This document shows positions 39,899 through 47,669 of a stretch of DNA of 64,000 nt, piece by piece. A model generated the notes under the pieces. That model had not been told where the DNA came from, searched no databases, and was given only the letters and a program-made list of their open reading frames with translations. The position numbers and the translations under genes were made by a program. The stretch lies in assembly GCF_002902945.1 (NCBI RefSeq), contig NZ_CP026102.1, forward strand, positions 2,666,001 to 2,730,000, written 5' to 3'. Source of the stretch: Paraburkholderia caribensis (GTDB lineage Bacteria; Pseudomonadota; Gammaproteobacteria; Burkholderiales; Burkholderiaceae). Numbering within the stretch: position 1 is the stretch's first letter; each line of letters begins with the position of its first letter.

Positions 39899-40177
39899 TC
39901 ACTTTCCGCGGCAGGCGTAGAGCAGACTGCGCACGCCGTTCTGGGTGGTCGTGCGTATCGCGTCGAACGCGCCGCCGCACATCGCTTGCGCCTGCTGCTC
40001 GCAGTTGTCGGAGCCGGCAGGGCATTGAACTAGCGTGGTGGGCCGGCCATCAGGCGCGAAGAGCGGCGGCGCGCTGCTGCACGCGGCGAGCGCGCCCGCC
40101 ATCGCGACGACGACAGGAAGCGCCGCGCCGCGAACCCGATGCATGACGCGCGCCGTGGATGTTTGACTGCGTTTCAT
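39899..40177 (-). CDS. Small putative lipoprotein, 92 residues
   Basis: The chain has a basic start, a hydrophobic stretch and a lipobox LAAC at about residues 31-34, followed by SSAPPLFAPDG, so the mature protein would be lipid-anchored in the envelope. The mature part, about 58 residues, has four further cysteines (QCPAGSDNCEQQAQAMCGG and a final YACRGK), possibly two disulfides. Similar small CS-rich lipoproteins occur in Burkholderia, but I do not know a function. The ATG at 40177 is chosen; an ATG at 40144 would give a shorter signal. Confidence 0.6.
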   Translation of the reverse strand: MKRSQTSTARVMHRVRGAALPVVVAMAGALAACSSAPPLFAPDGRPTTLVQCPAGSDNCEQQAQAMCGGAFDAIRTTTQNGVRSLLYACRGK

Positions 40178-40251
40178 GGAAAACCCCGTTGGCCACTTGT
40201 TTTTCGACGAACGCGATTGTGCCATGGCCGCCTTGCGTTGCGTTTATCGTG

Positions 40252-40848
40252 TTATCGAGTCTTTGGCTTCTGCTCCGTTGCCGGTTCCGCTACCGGTTCC
40301 GTTGCCGGCTCCGTTACTGGCTGCGTGTCGGGTTCCGCAAGCGTCTTGTAGGGCATCCGTCCATGCGGGCTCGCGGCGATACGCATGAACACCTGCTCGA
40401 CGTCCGGAATCGCTTCGAGCTGCTGCTGCAACGCGCGCCTGTCGAACGATGCGGGTGCGCAGCCTTCCGCATACACGAAGCGGCGCTGCACCGTGATCCA
40501 CACGCTCGTGCCGTCGAATGGATGCGGGCTCGTGAAGCGCGCGCGAATCGCGCTGGCGATGTCGGCGTCGTACAGATAGGAGTTGGGCTTCGTGCATTGA
40601 TGCGCAAGCCAGCAGGTCGTGCCTCGCTCCACGCGATAGTGCGCGTCGTCCTCCATCTGCGCGTGCGTCATCATTGGGCCGAGCGGCACTGGGCAATCGG
40701 CGATCGCATGCGAAAGCGCGAAGAACGGGTCGTTGTACCAGTTGCGCCGTTCGCCTGCCGGCGCCGCCGATGACGCCTCCTGCGCACGCGGCACATTGCA
40801 GGCGCCGCTCGCGATAACCAGCATGATCCAAACGATCCAGCGTGCCAT
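40252..40848 (-). CDS. Putative lipoprotein with BON-like region and Glu/Pro/Thr repeat tail
   Basis: 198 residues. The N-terminal hydrophobic stretch ends in VIASGAC, a possible lipobox. After a Cys/Tyr-rich middle (CWLAHQCTKPNSYLYD) there is a segment resembling a BON domain (DIASAIRARF, then GTSVWITVQRRFVYAEGC and ALQQQLEAIPDVEQVFMRI). The C-terminus has repeats of the type PVTEPATEPVAEPATE, encoded by an imperfect 12-base tandem repeat (about 40273-40325), so its length may vary. BON proteins usually sit in the periplasm near membranes. Function is unknown. Confidence 0.6.
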   Translation of the reverse strand: MARWIVWIMLVIASGACNVPRAQEASSAAPAGERRNWYNDPFFALSHAIADCPVPLGPMMTHAQMEDDAHYRVERGTTCWLAHQCTKPNSYLYDADIASAIRARFTSPHPFDGTSVWITVQRRFVYAEGCAPASFDRRALQQQLEAIPDVEQVFMRIAASPHGRMPYKTLAEPDTQPVTEPATEPVAEPATEQKPKTR

Positions 40849-40922
40849 GGCCGAGTCTCCTTTGGGTTGGCGTTGCTGCCAGCATCACGATCGTACTGCG
40901 CGGCGGCATCGCCCGGCGACGC

Positions 40923-42389
40923 TCACACCTCGATGCCATACGCAGCGATTTTCTTGTACAGCGTCGCGCGGCCCATGCCGATGCGCGCGGCCGCTTCCGT
41001 GACGCGTCCCTGGCAAGCGCGCAGCGCTTCGTCGATAAAACGTCTTTCGAACGCGGCCATCGCATCCGCCCACTGTTGCGGCTGCGCTTCGTCTGATGCA
41101 CTGGCCGCCGCTGTCTGCACGGGCACGGGCACGCGCGCATCGAACGCAAGCTGTCCGCGCACGGGTCCGATGAACGGCGCAAGCGCGCGTGCATCGATGC
41201 GCTCGCTGTCCGACAGCATCACCGCGCGCTCCAGCGTGTTGCGCAGCTCGCGCACATTGCCTGGCCAGCCGTACGAGCACAACAGCCGCAACGCGTCGTC
41301 CTGCAGTTCAAAGTGACCGCCGCGCACCTGCGTCGACAGGTCTTCGAGGATCGTATAGGCGAGCGCCTCGATATCCGTTTGCCGCTCGCGCAGCGGCGGC
41401 GCATGAATGGTGAGCACGTTGAGGCGATAGAACAGGTCCGGGCGGAAGCGCCCCTCGGCGACAAGCGCGGGCAGATCGGCCGACGTCGCCGCGATGATCC
41501 GCACGTCGGCGCGCACGATCCGGTTCGACCCGAGCGGCTCGAACTCGCGGTCCTGCAGTACGCGCAGCAGCTTGCCTTGCAACGGCAACGGCATATCGCC
41601 GATCTCGTCGAGAAACAGCGTGCCGCCATCGGCCAGTTCGAACTTGCCGACGCGTCCCTTACGGTCCGCGCCCGTGTATGCACCCGCCGCCGCGCCGAAG
41701 AACTCGACTTCGAGCAGCGCATCGGGAATCGCCGCGACGTTGACGGTGACGAGCGGCTTGGTCGAGCGGGCGGACGCGCCGTGAATCGCATGCGCGAGCA
41801 GTTCCTTGCCCGTGCCCGTTTCGCCGAGCAGCAGCACGGGCGAATCGACTTGCGACGCGCGCCGCGCCTGACGCTTTACTTCGAGGCTGGCCGCACTCGT
41901 GCCGACGAAGCTCGCGAACGTGTACTTCGCGCGGCGCGCTTGCGCGAGCGACTGGCGCGTCGCGATCAGTTCCTGTTGCACGCGCGAGTAGTGAGAGAAG
42001 AGCGGCGTGAGCGCTTTCATTTCGTCGAAGAGCGCAAAGCCGACGGCGCCGACCGTCTTGCCCGCGTCGTCCTTCAACGGCAGGCGCGTGACGACGAGCG
42101 GCTCGCGGTCGGTTTCGAGAACGTCGAGCAGGATCGGCTTGCCTGTCATCACGACTTCGCGCATCAGGCTATTCGGGATCACGGCTTCGCAGTCGCGGCC
42201 GATGGCCTGTTGCGGATCGGCAAAACCAAAGCGCGCCGCGTAGCGTTTATTGATCCACACGACGCGCGCGTCGGCATCGACGATGAAGGTGCCTTCGCTG
42301 AAGTTCTCGAACGTGCGGAAGAGCGAGTCCATTGCGCGGCGCAGGACTTCGCTGTAGGTCGCGGGCAGGCCCGACCAGTCGTTCATCAT
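40923..42389 (-). CDS. Sigma-54-dependent activator with PAS sensor (PAS-AAA+-Fis)
   Basis: 488 residues. An N-terminal PAS domain (about 20-130; NFSEGTFIVDADARVVWINKRY) is followed by the AAA+ domain: Walker A GETGTGKE, the sigma-54-contacting loop as GAYTGA rather than the usual GAFTGA, Walker B GGTLFLDEIGD, and GWPGNVRELRN. A C-terminal Fis-type helix-turn-helix reads GRVTEAAARIGMGRATLYKKI. It is divergent from a GntP permease whose upstream region has a sigma-54 promoter and a strong palindrome, so that gene is its likely target. The architecture fits the hydroxybutyrate-type activators such as HbcR; the ligand is an inference. Confidence 0.88.
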   Translation of the reverse strand: MMNDWSGLPATYSEVLRRAMDSLFRTFENFSEGTFIVDADARVVWINKRYAARFGFADPQQAIGRDCEAVIPNSLMREVVMTGKPILLDVLETDREPLVVTRLPLKDDAGKTVGAVGFALFDEMKALTPLFSHYSRVQQELIATRQSLAQARRAKYTFASFVGTSAASLEVKRQARRASQVDSPVLLLGETGTGKELLAHAIHGASARSTKPLVTVNVAAIPDALLEVEFFGAAAGAYTGADRKGRVGKFELADGGTLFLDEIGDMPLPLQGKLLRVLQDREFEPLGSNRIVRADVRIIAATSADLPALVAEGRFRPDLFYRLNVLTIHAPPLRERQTDIEALAYTILEDLSTQVRGGHFELQDDALRLLCSYGWPGNVRELRNTLERAVMLSDSERIDARALAPFIGPVRGQLAFDARVPVPVQTAAASASDEAQPQQWADAMAAFERRFIDEALRACQGRVTEAAARIGMGRATLYKKIAAYGIEV

Positions 42390-42408
42390 TTTGTCGCTGT
42401 CTCCTGTC

Positions 42409-42602
42409 GATCATGGTTAGCGCTTCAGCGCTTACCAGGATCCCATGCCACGGCGGTCGATCATGGTTAGCGCTTTAGCGCTTACCAGGATCCCATGCCA
42501 TGGCGGTCGATCATGGTTAGCGCTTTAGCGCTTACCAGGATCCCATGCCATGGCGGTCGATCTTGGTTGGCGCTTCAGCGCTTACCCGGATCCCATGCCA
42601 AG
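42409..42602. repeat. Tandem array of four 50-bp units
   Basis: Units begin at 42409, 42459, 42509 and 42559; units 2 and 3 are nearly identical and unit 4 is more diverged and shorter. Each contains the imperfect palindrome GGTTAGCGCTTTAGCGCTTACC in outline (written here as GGTTAGCGCT-TT-AGCGCTTACC) and then GGATCCCATGCCA. The array begins 20 bases upstream of the activator start codon. There are no unique spacers, so it is not a CRISPR. Confidence 0.9.
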
Positions 42603-42617
42603 CTGAAAATTTTTCTA

Positions 42618-42738
42618 TTGTCTCGATTTGTGGACCGATTATCTCACGTACGAGACCTGCAACGACCCCGCCGATTAAGGTATGCTTCGCCAATTCGAAT
42701 TCGACAGACTGCAATTCGTCTCAATTTGGAGACGAATT
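42618..42738 (+). promoter_or_regulatory. Candidate activator-binding sites (UAS) for gntP
   Basis: AATTCGTCTC-N6-GAGACGAATT (42713-42738) is a perfect inverted repeat with 10-bp arms about 70 bases upstream of the sigma-54 promoter. A degenerate copy, TTGTCTCGATTTGTGGACC, lies at about 42619-42637. Enhancer sites for AAA+ activators normally sit 80-200 bases upstream of the start of transcription, so these are the best candidates for binding of the divergent activator. Confidence 0.6.
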
Positions 42739-42807
42739 TGTACCATCGTTCGAATCGTCGCGCGGCTCTCTTCGCCGCCCGGGCCGCAGAAGCCCGGCTG
42801 ACGGGCA

Positions 42808-42823
42808 TGGCACGGAACCTGCA
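42808..42823 (+). promoter_or_regulatory. Sigma-54 promoter for the gntP-family permease
   Basis: TGGCACGGAACCTGCA matches the consensus TGGCACG-N4-TTGCA with one change, and the GG and GC dinucleotides are exactly 12 bases apart, as required. It would start transcription near 42834, giving a leader of about 60 bases. Confidence 0.75.
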
Positions 42824-42892
42824 TTGTCGGGCGCCGGCCGCCGCGCCTCGCCGCGCGCGTCCACGTAGAACAACCAAGCATTGGAGACTCAA

Positions 42893-44296
42893 TTGGCTTT
42901 TGTCATCGTCCTCGCCGCCCTGGCGTTCCTGATGTTCGCCGCCTATCGCGGCTACAGCGTCATTCTCGTCGCGCCGATCGCCGCGCTCGGCGCGGTGCTG
43001 CTGGTCGATCCCGCCGCTGTCGCGCCCGTGTTCTCGGGCATCTTCATGGAGAAGATGGTCGTCTTCGTGAAGCTGTACTTCCCGGTGTTCCTGCTCGGCG
43101 CGGTATTCGGCAAGGTCATCGAACTGTCGGGTTTCGCCGCGTCGATCGTGCACTCGGCGATCCGCTATATCGGCCGCTCGCGGGCGAATGCCGTGATCGT
43201 CGCCGTGTGCGCGCTGCTGACATACGGCGGCGTCTCGCTGTTCGTCGTCGTGTTCGCGGTGTATCCGTTCGCTGCGGAACTGTATCGCCAGAGCAATATT
43301 CCGAAGCGTCTGATGCCGGGTGCGATCGCGCTGGGCGCGTTCTCGTTCACGATGGATTCGCTGCCGGGCACGCCGCAGATCCAGAACATCATCCCGACAA
43401 CCTTCTTCAAGACGACGGCATGGGCCGCGCCCGGCCTCGGTATCGCCGGTTCGCTGTTCATCATCGTCGTGGGCCTGTCGTTCCTCGAATGGCGCCGCCG
43501 CTCGGCGATGGCGAAGGGCGAAGGCTACGGCACGTCGCTGCTGAACGAGCCGGAGAAGATGGAAACCGACAAGCTGCCCAATCCGCTGCTGGCGATTGCG
43601 CCGCTGGTTCTGGTCGGCGTTGCGAACTTCGTGCTCACGCGCATGATTCCCGCATGGTACGGCGCGACCTACACCGTCTCGCCCGACGTGCTGCCAGGCA
43701 ACCATGGTGCGCCCGTGACGGCGACGATCAAGTCGTTGGTCGCGATCTGGTCGGTGGAAGGCGCCTTGCTGCTCGGCATTCTGCTCGTCGTCGTCACGGC
43801 GTTCGGCAGCGTGAAGGAGCGTTTCGCCACGGGCACGAAGGCGGCTGTCGGCGGTGCGTTGCTCGCCTCGCTCAACACCGCGTCGGAATATGGTTTTGGC
43901 GGCGTGATCGCGGCATTGCCGGGCTTCATCGTGGTCAGCGATGCGCTGAAGAGCATTCCGAATCCGCTCGTCAATGCGGCCGTGTCGGTGAGCTCGCTGG
44001 CGGGTATCACGGGTTCCGCATCGGGCGGCATGAGCATCGCGCTGGCGGCGATGTCGGATCTGTTCATCAAGGGCGCGGAGGCTGCGCACATTCCGATGGA
44101 CGTGCTGCATCGCGTAGTCGCGATGGCGAGCGGCGGTATGGATACGTTGCCGCACAACGGCGCGGTGATCACGCTGCTGGCCGTGACGGGCCTGACGCAC
44201 CGCGAGTCGTATCGCGACATCTTCGCCGTGACGATCATCAAGACGCTGGCTGTGTTCTTCGTGATCGGGCTTTACTACGCGACAGGGCTGGTTTAA
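42893..44296 (+). CDS. GntP-family permease, probable D-3-hydroxybutyrate or gluconate transporter
   Basis: 467 residues with twelve or more hydrophobic segments. Signatures include AAYRGYSVILVAPIAALGAVL near the start, CALLTYGGVSLFVVVFAVYPFAAEL, LPGTPQIQNIIPTTFF and SGGMDTLPHNGAVITLLAVTGLTHRESY, which is the GntP/CitMHS pattern. The start is a TTG at 42893, six bases after GGAG; a longer TTG start at 42881 destroys that site. Expression from a sigma-54 promoter with a neighbouring PAS-type activator, and a CoA-transferase nearby with its own sigma-54 promoter, favour a short-chain hydroxy acid over gluconate. No gluconate kinase is present. Confidence 0.85.
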   Translation: MAFVIVLAALAFLMFAAYRGYSVILVAPIAALGAVLLVDPAAVAPVFSGIFMEKMVVFVKLYFPVFLLGAVFGKVIELSGFAASIVHSAIRYIGRSRANAVIVAVCALLTYGGVSLFVVVFAVYPFAAELYRQSNIPKRLMPGAIALGAFSFTMDSLPGTPQIQNIIPTTFFKTTAWAAPGLGIAGSLFIIVVGLSFLEWRRRSAMAKGEGYGTSLLNEPEKMETDKLPNPLLAIAPLVLVGVANFVLTRMIPAWYGATYTVSPDVLPGNHGAPVTATIKSLVAIWSVEGALLLGILLVVVTAFGSVKERFATGTKAAVGGALLASLNTASEYGFGGVIAALPGFIVVSDALKSIPNPLVNAAVSVSSLAGITGSASGGMSIALAAMSDLFIKGAEAAHIPMDVLHRVVAMASGGMDTLPHNGAVITLLAVTGLTHRESYRDIFAVTIIKTLAVFFVIGLYYATGLV

Positions 44297-44316
44297 GTCA
44301 GCCGCTGTACCAACGC

Positions 44317-44345
44317 AAAGGGGGGCGCACTGCGCCCCCCTTTTT
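44317..44345. terminator. Bidirectional terminator between gntP-type and DUF3443 genes
   Basis: GGGGGGCGC (44320-44328), loop ACT, GCGCCCCCC (44332-44340), flanked by AAA on the left and TTTTT on the right, so that a U-run follows the stem on both strands. It lies between converging genes. Confidence 0.9.
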
Positions 44346-44406
44346 CATTGCACTCCGCTCACGCGCAATCGTTCAATCCAGCCGGCGTGCGCGGTGTCAC
44401 GCACGT

Positions 44407-45702
44407 TCAGCTCGACACGTACGCGACATAAGGCCCAGCGCCTGCCGACGACGCAGGCTGCCCCGAAATGCCGTAGTACATATGCCGGCCGTAGAAGAAC
44501 GGCATGCCGATGTCGATCGAATTGAACAGCGCAACGCCCAGATTATTGAAGGCGTAGTTGCCGGAATTGATCAGCGTCACGCCGTTGCTGACGTTGAACT
44601 TGACGGTTGCCGTAACGGAATTGGCCGCCGTGAAGACAGCCGACATTCCCGTCGGCGCCGCCGGTGTGTAGAAGCCGTTCGCTGCCTTGCTCAGCACCGT
44701 GCTCTGGAAGTACAGTCCGCTCGATCCAGAATCGAAGAAAGCAGCCTTGCTGTACGAGCGTCCTTCGAACACGGCATCCATATCGCCCGCGATAGTAGTC
44801 GGCAAGATGGTCGCGTTGGTGCCGCTCAGCGCATTGTTCGACTGCGTGTCGATGCCGAAGACGAGCGTACCCGTTCCCGTTGCAGCGCCCGTATCGGGCA
44901 CTTGCGCCATCTCGACGATCACGCCGTTGTTGTCGGTCGTGAACTTCGTCACCGGGTTGGTCACCTGATTGGGGATCGTCACCTGAGCCGGCGTGCAGCT
45001 CGAACCCGTGCACACGTAGTACGCACCCGCGACGAGACTGTTCTGACACGTGGCGCCGCAATCGTTCGGCGAGGTGCCGATACCGAGAATGCCGTTCGCG
45101 CCGAGCGCTGCGGGCGTCGTCATGTTGGTGCCGACAAGGCAACCGTTGACGCCCGTCGGAATGGTCGCGGCCAGCGACGGATCGGCGATCACCTGGATCG
45201 GCACGTTCTGCGCGACTTCGCTCGACAGGCTCACGTCCGCCGTGCGCACCGTGCCCCATGTATTGCCCGAGCCGAACGACTCGCATTCCGCAACGGCTTG
45301 AGCGCCTTGCGTCTGCTGCGGCAAATTGTTCAACGTCGGAATGACGGAAGCGAACAGGCGCAGGCCGAACGATTCGGTGTCGACGAGCACGTTGTCGATA
45401 ACCGAGCAGTTCAGCGCGGCGCTCGTGCCCGGCGCGCAGACCTTCACGCTCACCATGGGGAAGTTGCGCACGCTGCTGAACGACGAAACGACAATCGGCA
45501 CCGTATTCGCGGAGCCGGACGACACAGGCGTCGCCGTCGGATCGGCGAACGCGGTGCTCACTGCCGCGGGCGTGTTGCTCACGGGCGTCGACGTGCCGGA
45601 TGTGCTGCTGGTCGACGTGTTCGACGAACCGCCGCCTCCACCGCATCCAGCCAGCGCCACACACATGCCGCTGACGGCAAGAATCCATTTCAATGCACGC
45701 AT
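44407..45702 (-). CDS. DUF3443-family lipoprotein with pepsin-like repeated motifs
   Basis: 431 residues. A lipobox LAGC precedes a glycine/serine/threonine-rich linker, so the protein would be membrane-anchored. The main domain matches the DUF3443 family of Burkholderia in pattern and partner. Two internal motifs, LVDTESFGLRLF (about residue 108) and AFFDSGSSGLYFQ (about residue 318), resemble the two D-T/S-G-S-S motifs of bilobed aspartic proteases, but the first has Glu where Gly is expected. Several cysteines (CLVG, CGATCQNS, CTGSSC) fit a periplasmic location. It is paired with a DUF2844 gene 16 bases upstream. No activity is known to me. Confidence 0.8.
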   Translation of the reverse strand: MRALKWILAVSGMCVALAGCGGGGGSSNTSTSSTSGTSTPVSNTPAAVSTAFADPTATPVSSGSANTVPIVVSSFSSVRNFPMVSVKVCAPGTSAALNCSVIDNVLVDTESFGLRLFASVIPTLNNLPQQTQGAQAVAECESFGSGNTWGTVRTADVSLSSEVAQNVPIQVIADPSLAATIPTGVNGCLVGTNMTTPAALGANGILGIGTSPNDCGATCQNSLVAGAYYVCTGSSCTPAQVTIPNQVTNPVTKFTTDNNGVIVEMAQVPDTGAATGTGTLVFGIDTQSNNALSGTNATILPTTIAGDMDAVFEGRSYSKAAFFDSGSSGLYFQSTVLSKAANGFYTPAAPTGMSAVFTAANSVTATVKFNVSNGVTLINSGNYAFNNLGVALFNSIDIGMPFFYGRHMYYGISGQPASSAGAGPYVAYVSS

Positions 45703-45718
45703 TTTGAGTCCCTTCGCC

Positions 45719-46186
45719 TTATTGGATATCGTCGCTGCTCACGCCGGCGGGAAGACCCGTCGGCAACCACGCACGTCCGACGTAGGCGCCCATATGGCCG
45801 CCCGTCTGGACCACGACATCCGGGCGCTGCACCGTCGCGGGACCGAATGCGCTGCCCTGCTGCGCATGCTGTTGATTGACGGTGTCGAGGTAGCCCGCAA
45901 AGTAGCTGCCCAGCAGCGAGCTGAGATCCGGCATATGAGGGCCGTGCCAGGACACGGCGAAGACCGTGCCCGATTTCCCGACGTACTCGCGCACCAGCGT
46001 GCCGTCGGCGAGCGTCGCTTCGCTGACCGTGTAGGGCACGGCCGTTGCGCTCAGGCGCATGACAGCCTGAGTCGAGCTTGCAGTCGTTGTTGCGGTGTAG
46101 GTGGGAGACGAGCCGAGCGCCGCGTGAGCGGCAAGGCAATGGGCGAATGCGGCTGCTGCCAACAGGCATTGCAAACGTAACTTCAT
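45719..46186 (-). CDS. DUF2844-family exported protein
   Basis: 155 residues. A signal peptide ends near AHAALG (about residue 23), followed by SSPTYTATTT, a beta-rich middle (VSEATLADGTLVREYVGKSGTVFAVSWHGPHMPDLSSLLGSYFAGYLD) and a C-terminus with GGHMGAYVGRAWLPTGLPAGVSSDDIQ. The W-x-G-P-x-x-P-D-L-x-x-L-L-G core is the DUF2844 hallmark. It precedes the DUF3443 gene, and the pair recurs together in Burkholderia, so they probably work as a unit in the envelope. Function unknown. Confidence 0.82.
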   Translation of the reverse strand: MKLRLQCLLAAAAFAHCLAAHAALGSSPTYTATTTASSTQAVMRLSATAVPYTVSEATLADGTLVREYVGKSGTVFAVSWHGPHMPDLSSLLGSYFAGYLDTVNQQHAQQGSAFGPATVQRPDVVVQTGGHMGAYVGRAWLPTGLPAGVSSDDIQ

Positions 46187-46604
46187 TCAAGTCCTCGGTT
46201 TATTTTTTCTTCGATTGAAGCCAATCCCCGTTCGCTCACGACAAGGCGAGCGATTTGTTATTTTGCTTCCATCGTATCTTTAACGACACTGCCACCACTT
46301 CGATCTTCCATTCACGCACTTTTCATTAATCCCGCATCAGCTAAAACATGGCGCAGAAGATCAAACCCTGTTAACGGTATGAGGGATTTAAACTGAAGGG
46401 AGACGCGGGAGAAAAGCGGAGTGCGCGTGCAATATGTGCGATACGCGTATTAGAAACGGGCGAAGCAATTGCAAACAGACAGCAGAATGAAATGATTAGA
46501 AAGATTAAATTAATCTTTTAGTCGCCGGGCTGTCGCCATGCAATGCGGCTTTAAAAGCGTTATTAGCAGGCAGCGAAACAACGTGAGCAACGCGCACAAA
46601 CGAC
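46187..46604. other. AT-rich intergenic region, possible small-RNA locus
   Basis: About 420 bases without a credible gene, clearly AT-rich (for example GATTAAATTAATCTTTTAG near 46501). The promoter for the leftward DUF2844 operon should be here. A strong plus-strand terminator follows at 46605 although no plus-strand gene precedes it. Confidence 0.45.
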
Positions 46605-46642
46605 AACGGCGCGCTTGCCCGAAAGCAAGCGCGCCGTTTTAT
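46605..46642 (+). terminator. Strong orphan terminator hairpin
   Basis: AACGGCGCGCTTGC (46605-46618), loop CCGAAA, then its complement (46625-46638), 14 perfect pairs followed by TTATT on the plus strand. The minus strand has no comparable U-run. It either ends an unannotated rightward RNA or closes the short leftward gene at 46652-46789. Confidence 0.75.
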
Positions 46643-46651
46643 TCGTTCTTG

Positions 46652-46789
46652 TTAGAGAGCCTGAACCGACGGACCATCGTGTGTAGTCGAATCGACGACG
46701 ATGTCTCCCCGATCATGTTCGACCTTCGCATTGCGATCCAGGTCGGCGCGGACCTCGCGCACGCCTGAAGCCGATACAGATTCCGTCAT
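46652..46789 (-). CDS. Possible small protein, 45 residues
   Basis: The product starts MTESVSASGVREVRADLD and ends DGPSVQAL; it is acidic and lacks signal or membrane segments. Its ATG overlaps, as ATGA, the stop of a 15-codon reading frame (MCDLSLFISRLPWTP) that follows a GGAG site. The overlap suggests coupling, but both frames are short and I recognise neither. Confidence 0.3.
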   Translation of the reverse strand: MTESVSASGVREVRADLDRNAKVEHDRGDIVVDSTTHDGPSVQAL

Positions 46790-46967
46790 GGTGTCCAGGG
46801 AAGGCGTGAGATAAATAACGACAGATCGCACATAAACTCCGTTTGGCACCAAGCCGTTATTTTAACGCATGCGAATGGGGCCGCCGGCGTTTGCGCGATC
46901 GGCAGACGAACGAAACGGGACGACGCCGGGCGGCGCCGTCCTGAAGCATCGACGGTAAGTGCCTTCT

Positions 46968-47207
46968 CTAGTGCCGCATCGACTCCGGCAGCGACAGCAG
47001 CAACGCAGTCACATCCATATCCTCGTCGAGTTCCGGCCAGATCAGTTGCTGCTTGTCGATCGAAATGGCGAAGTGTTCACGCTCCGCTTCCGTCGCCGCA
47101 GCGAGCGTGGGAAACCAGTTGAGTGGAAACTCGACGGCGCGGCCGTCGGACAGATCGAGAAACAGGTGTGCACTATCGAAATGCACATCGACGGCATCGG
47201 CACGCAT
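46968..47207 (-). CDS. DUF2442-domain protein
   Basis: 79 residues, covering the whole small domain: RADAVDVHFDSAHLFLDLSDGR, then VEFPLNWFPTLAAATEAER and LIWPELDEDMDVTALL. The W-P-x-L-D-E-D-M/I-x-V core defines DUF2442, a small family often paired with DUF4160 proteins in toxin-antitoxin-like modules; no such partner is seen here. GGGAGG five bases upstream supports the ATG at 47207. Confidence 0.82.
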   Translation of the reverse strand: MRADAVDVHFDSAHLFLDLSDGRAVEFPLNWFPTLAAATEAEREHFAISIDKQQLIWPELDEDMDVTALLLSLPESMRH

Positions 47208-47311
47208 GATTGCCTCCCGCAGGAATCCACTCAAACGATAGTCGTGCCAGCCCTTCGCTTCAAGCGCATTGCACGGGGCACGAACAGAAAAAATCGCTGG
47301 GGAGAAAGCGC

Positions 47312-47566
47312 TTACAACTCAGGCCGCGCGAGATCGCCTTCGACGATGTGCTCGCCGTACACCTGCGCCGCCGCGAGCGCTTCTTGGCTGGTTGGATAGG
47401 GACCGAGATCGGGCGCGCCGTCGAACGGAAAGAGCAGGCGCCCGTCCGTTTTGCGCACCACGCGCAGCACGCCGAAAAAACGCTTGTAGCCTGCGAGCTT
47501 CGAGCCCGCGCTGACTTCGAAATCGCCCTCGCTCTTGCCGGGCACACTGGGAATGAAGCTGCTCAT
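47312..47566 (-). CDS. Small hypothetical protein, 84 residues
   Basis: Starts MSSFIPSVPGKSEGDFEVSAGSKLAGY, then KRFFGVLRVVRKTDGRLLFPFDGAPDLGPYPTSQEALAAAQVYGEHIVEGDL in outline. One beta-rich core (a strand-turn-strand with FGVLRVVRKTDGR) and a C-terminal helix suggest a small folded domain; the pattern recurs as a conserved small protein in Burkholderia, but I cannot name it. It runs parallel to the DUF2442 gene about 100 bases upstream of it. The AAGAAG before the ATG at 47566 is a weak ribosome-binding site. Confidence 0.55.
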   Translation of the reverse strand: MSSFIPSVPGKSEGDFEVSAGSKLAGYKRFFGVLRVVRKTDGRLLFPFDGAPDLGPYPTSQEALAAAQVYGEHIVEGDLARPEL

Positions 47567-47669
47567 GATGACTTCTTGAATGCTTGAATTGTCGTCCGAA
47601 AAGCGCCATTTTCGCACGCTCACTGTGAGCGCTTCATGTCAGGAACCACATGTGCATACCAGCGCGTAT

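Noticed and set aside
39467..39920. Possible genes on both strands between 39.4 and 39.9 kb
   Set aside because: Both frames lack ribosome-binding sites and recognisable domains; the plus-strand one could be a decayed gene but cannot be supported.
42409..42602. CRISPR-like array
   Set aside because: The 50-bp units are directly abutting with no unique spacers and no cas genes nearby.
43207..45879. Long plus-strand open frame (890 codons) spanning the end of the GntP-type gene and the DUF3443 gene
   Set aside because: It crosses a strong bidirectional terminator and two well-supported genes in other frames; the product is Arg/Ala-rich with no domain.
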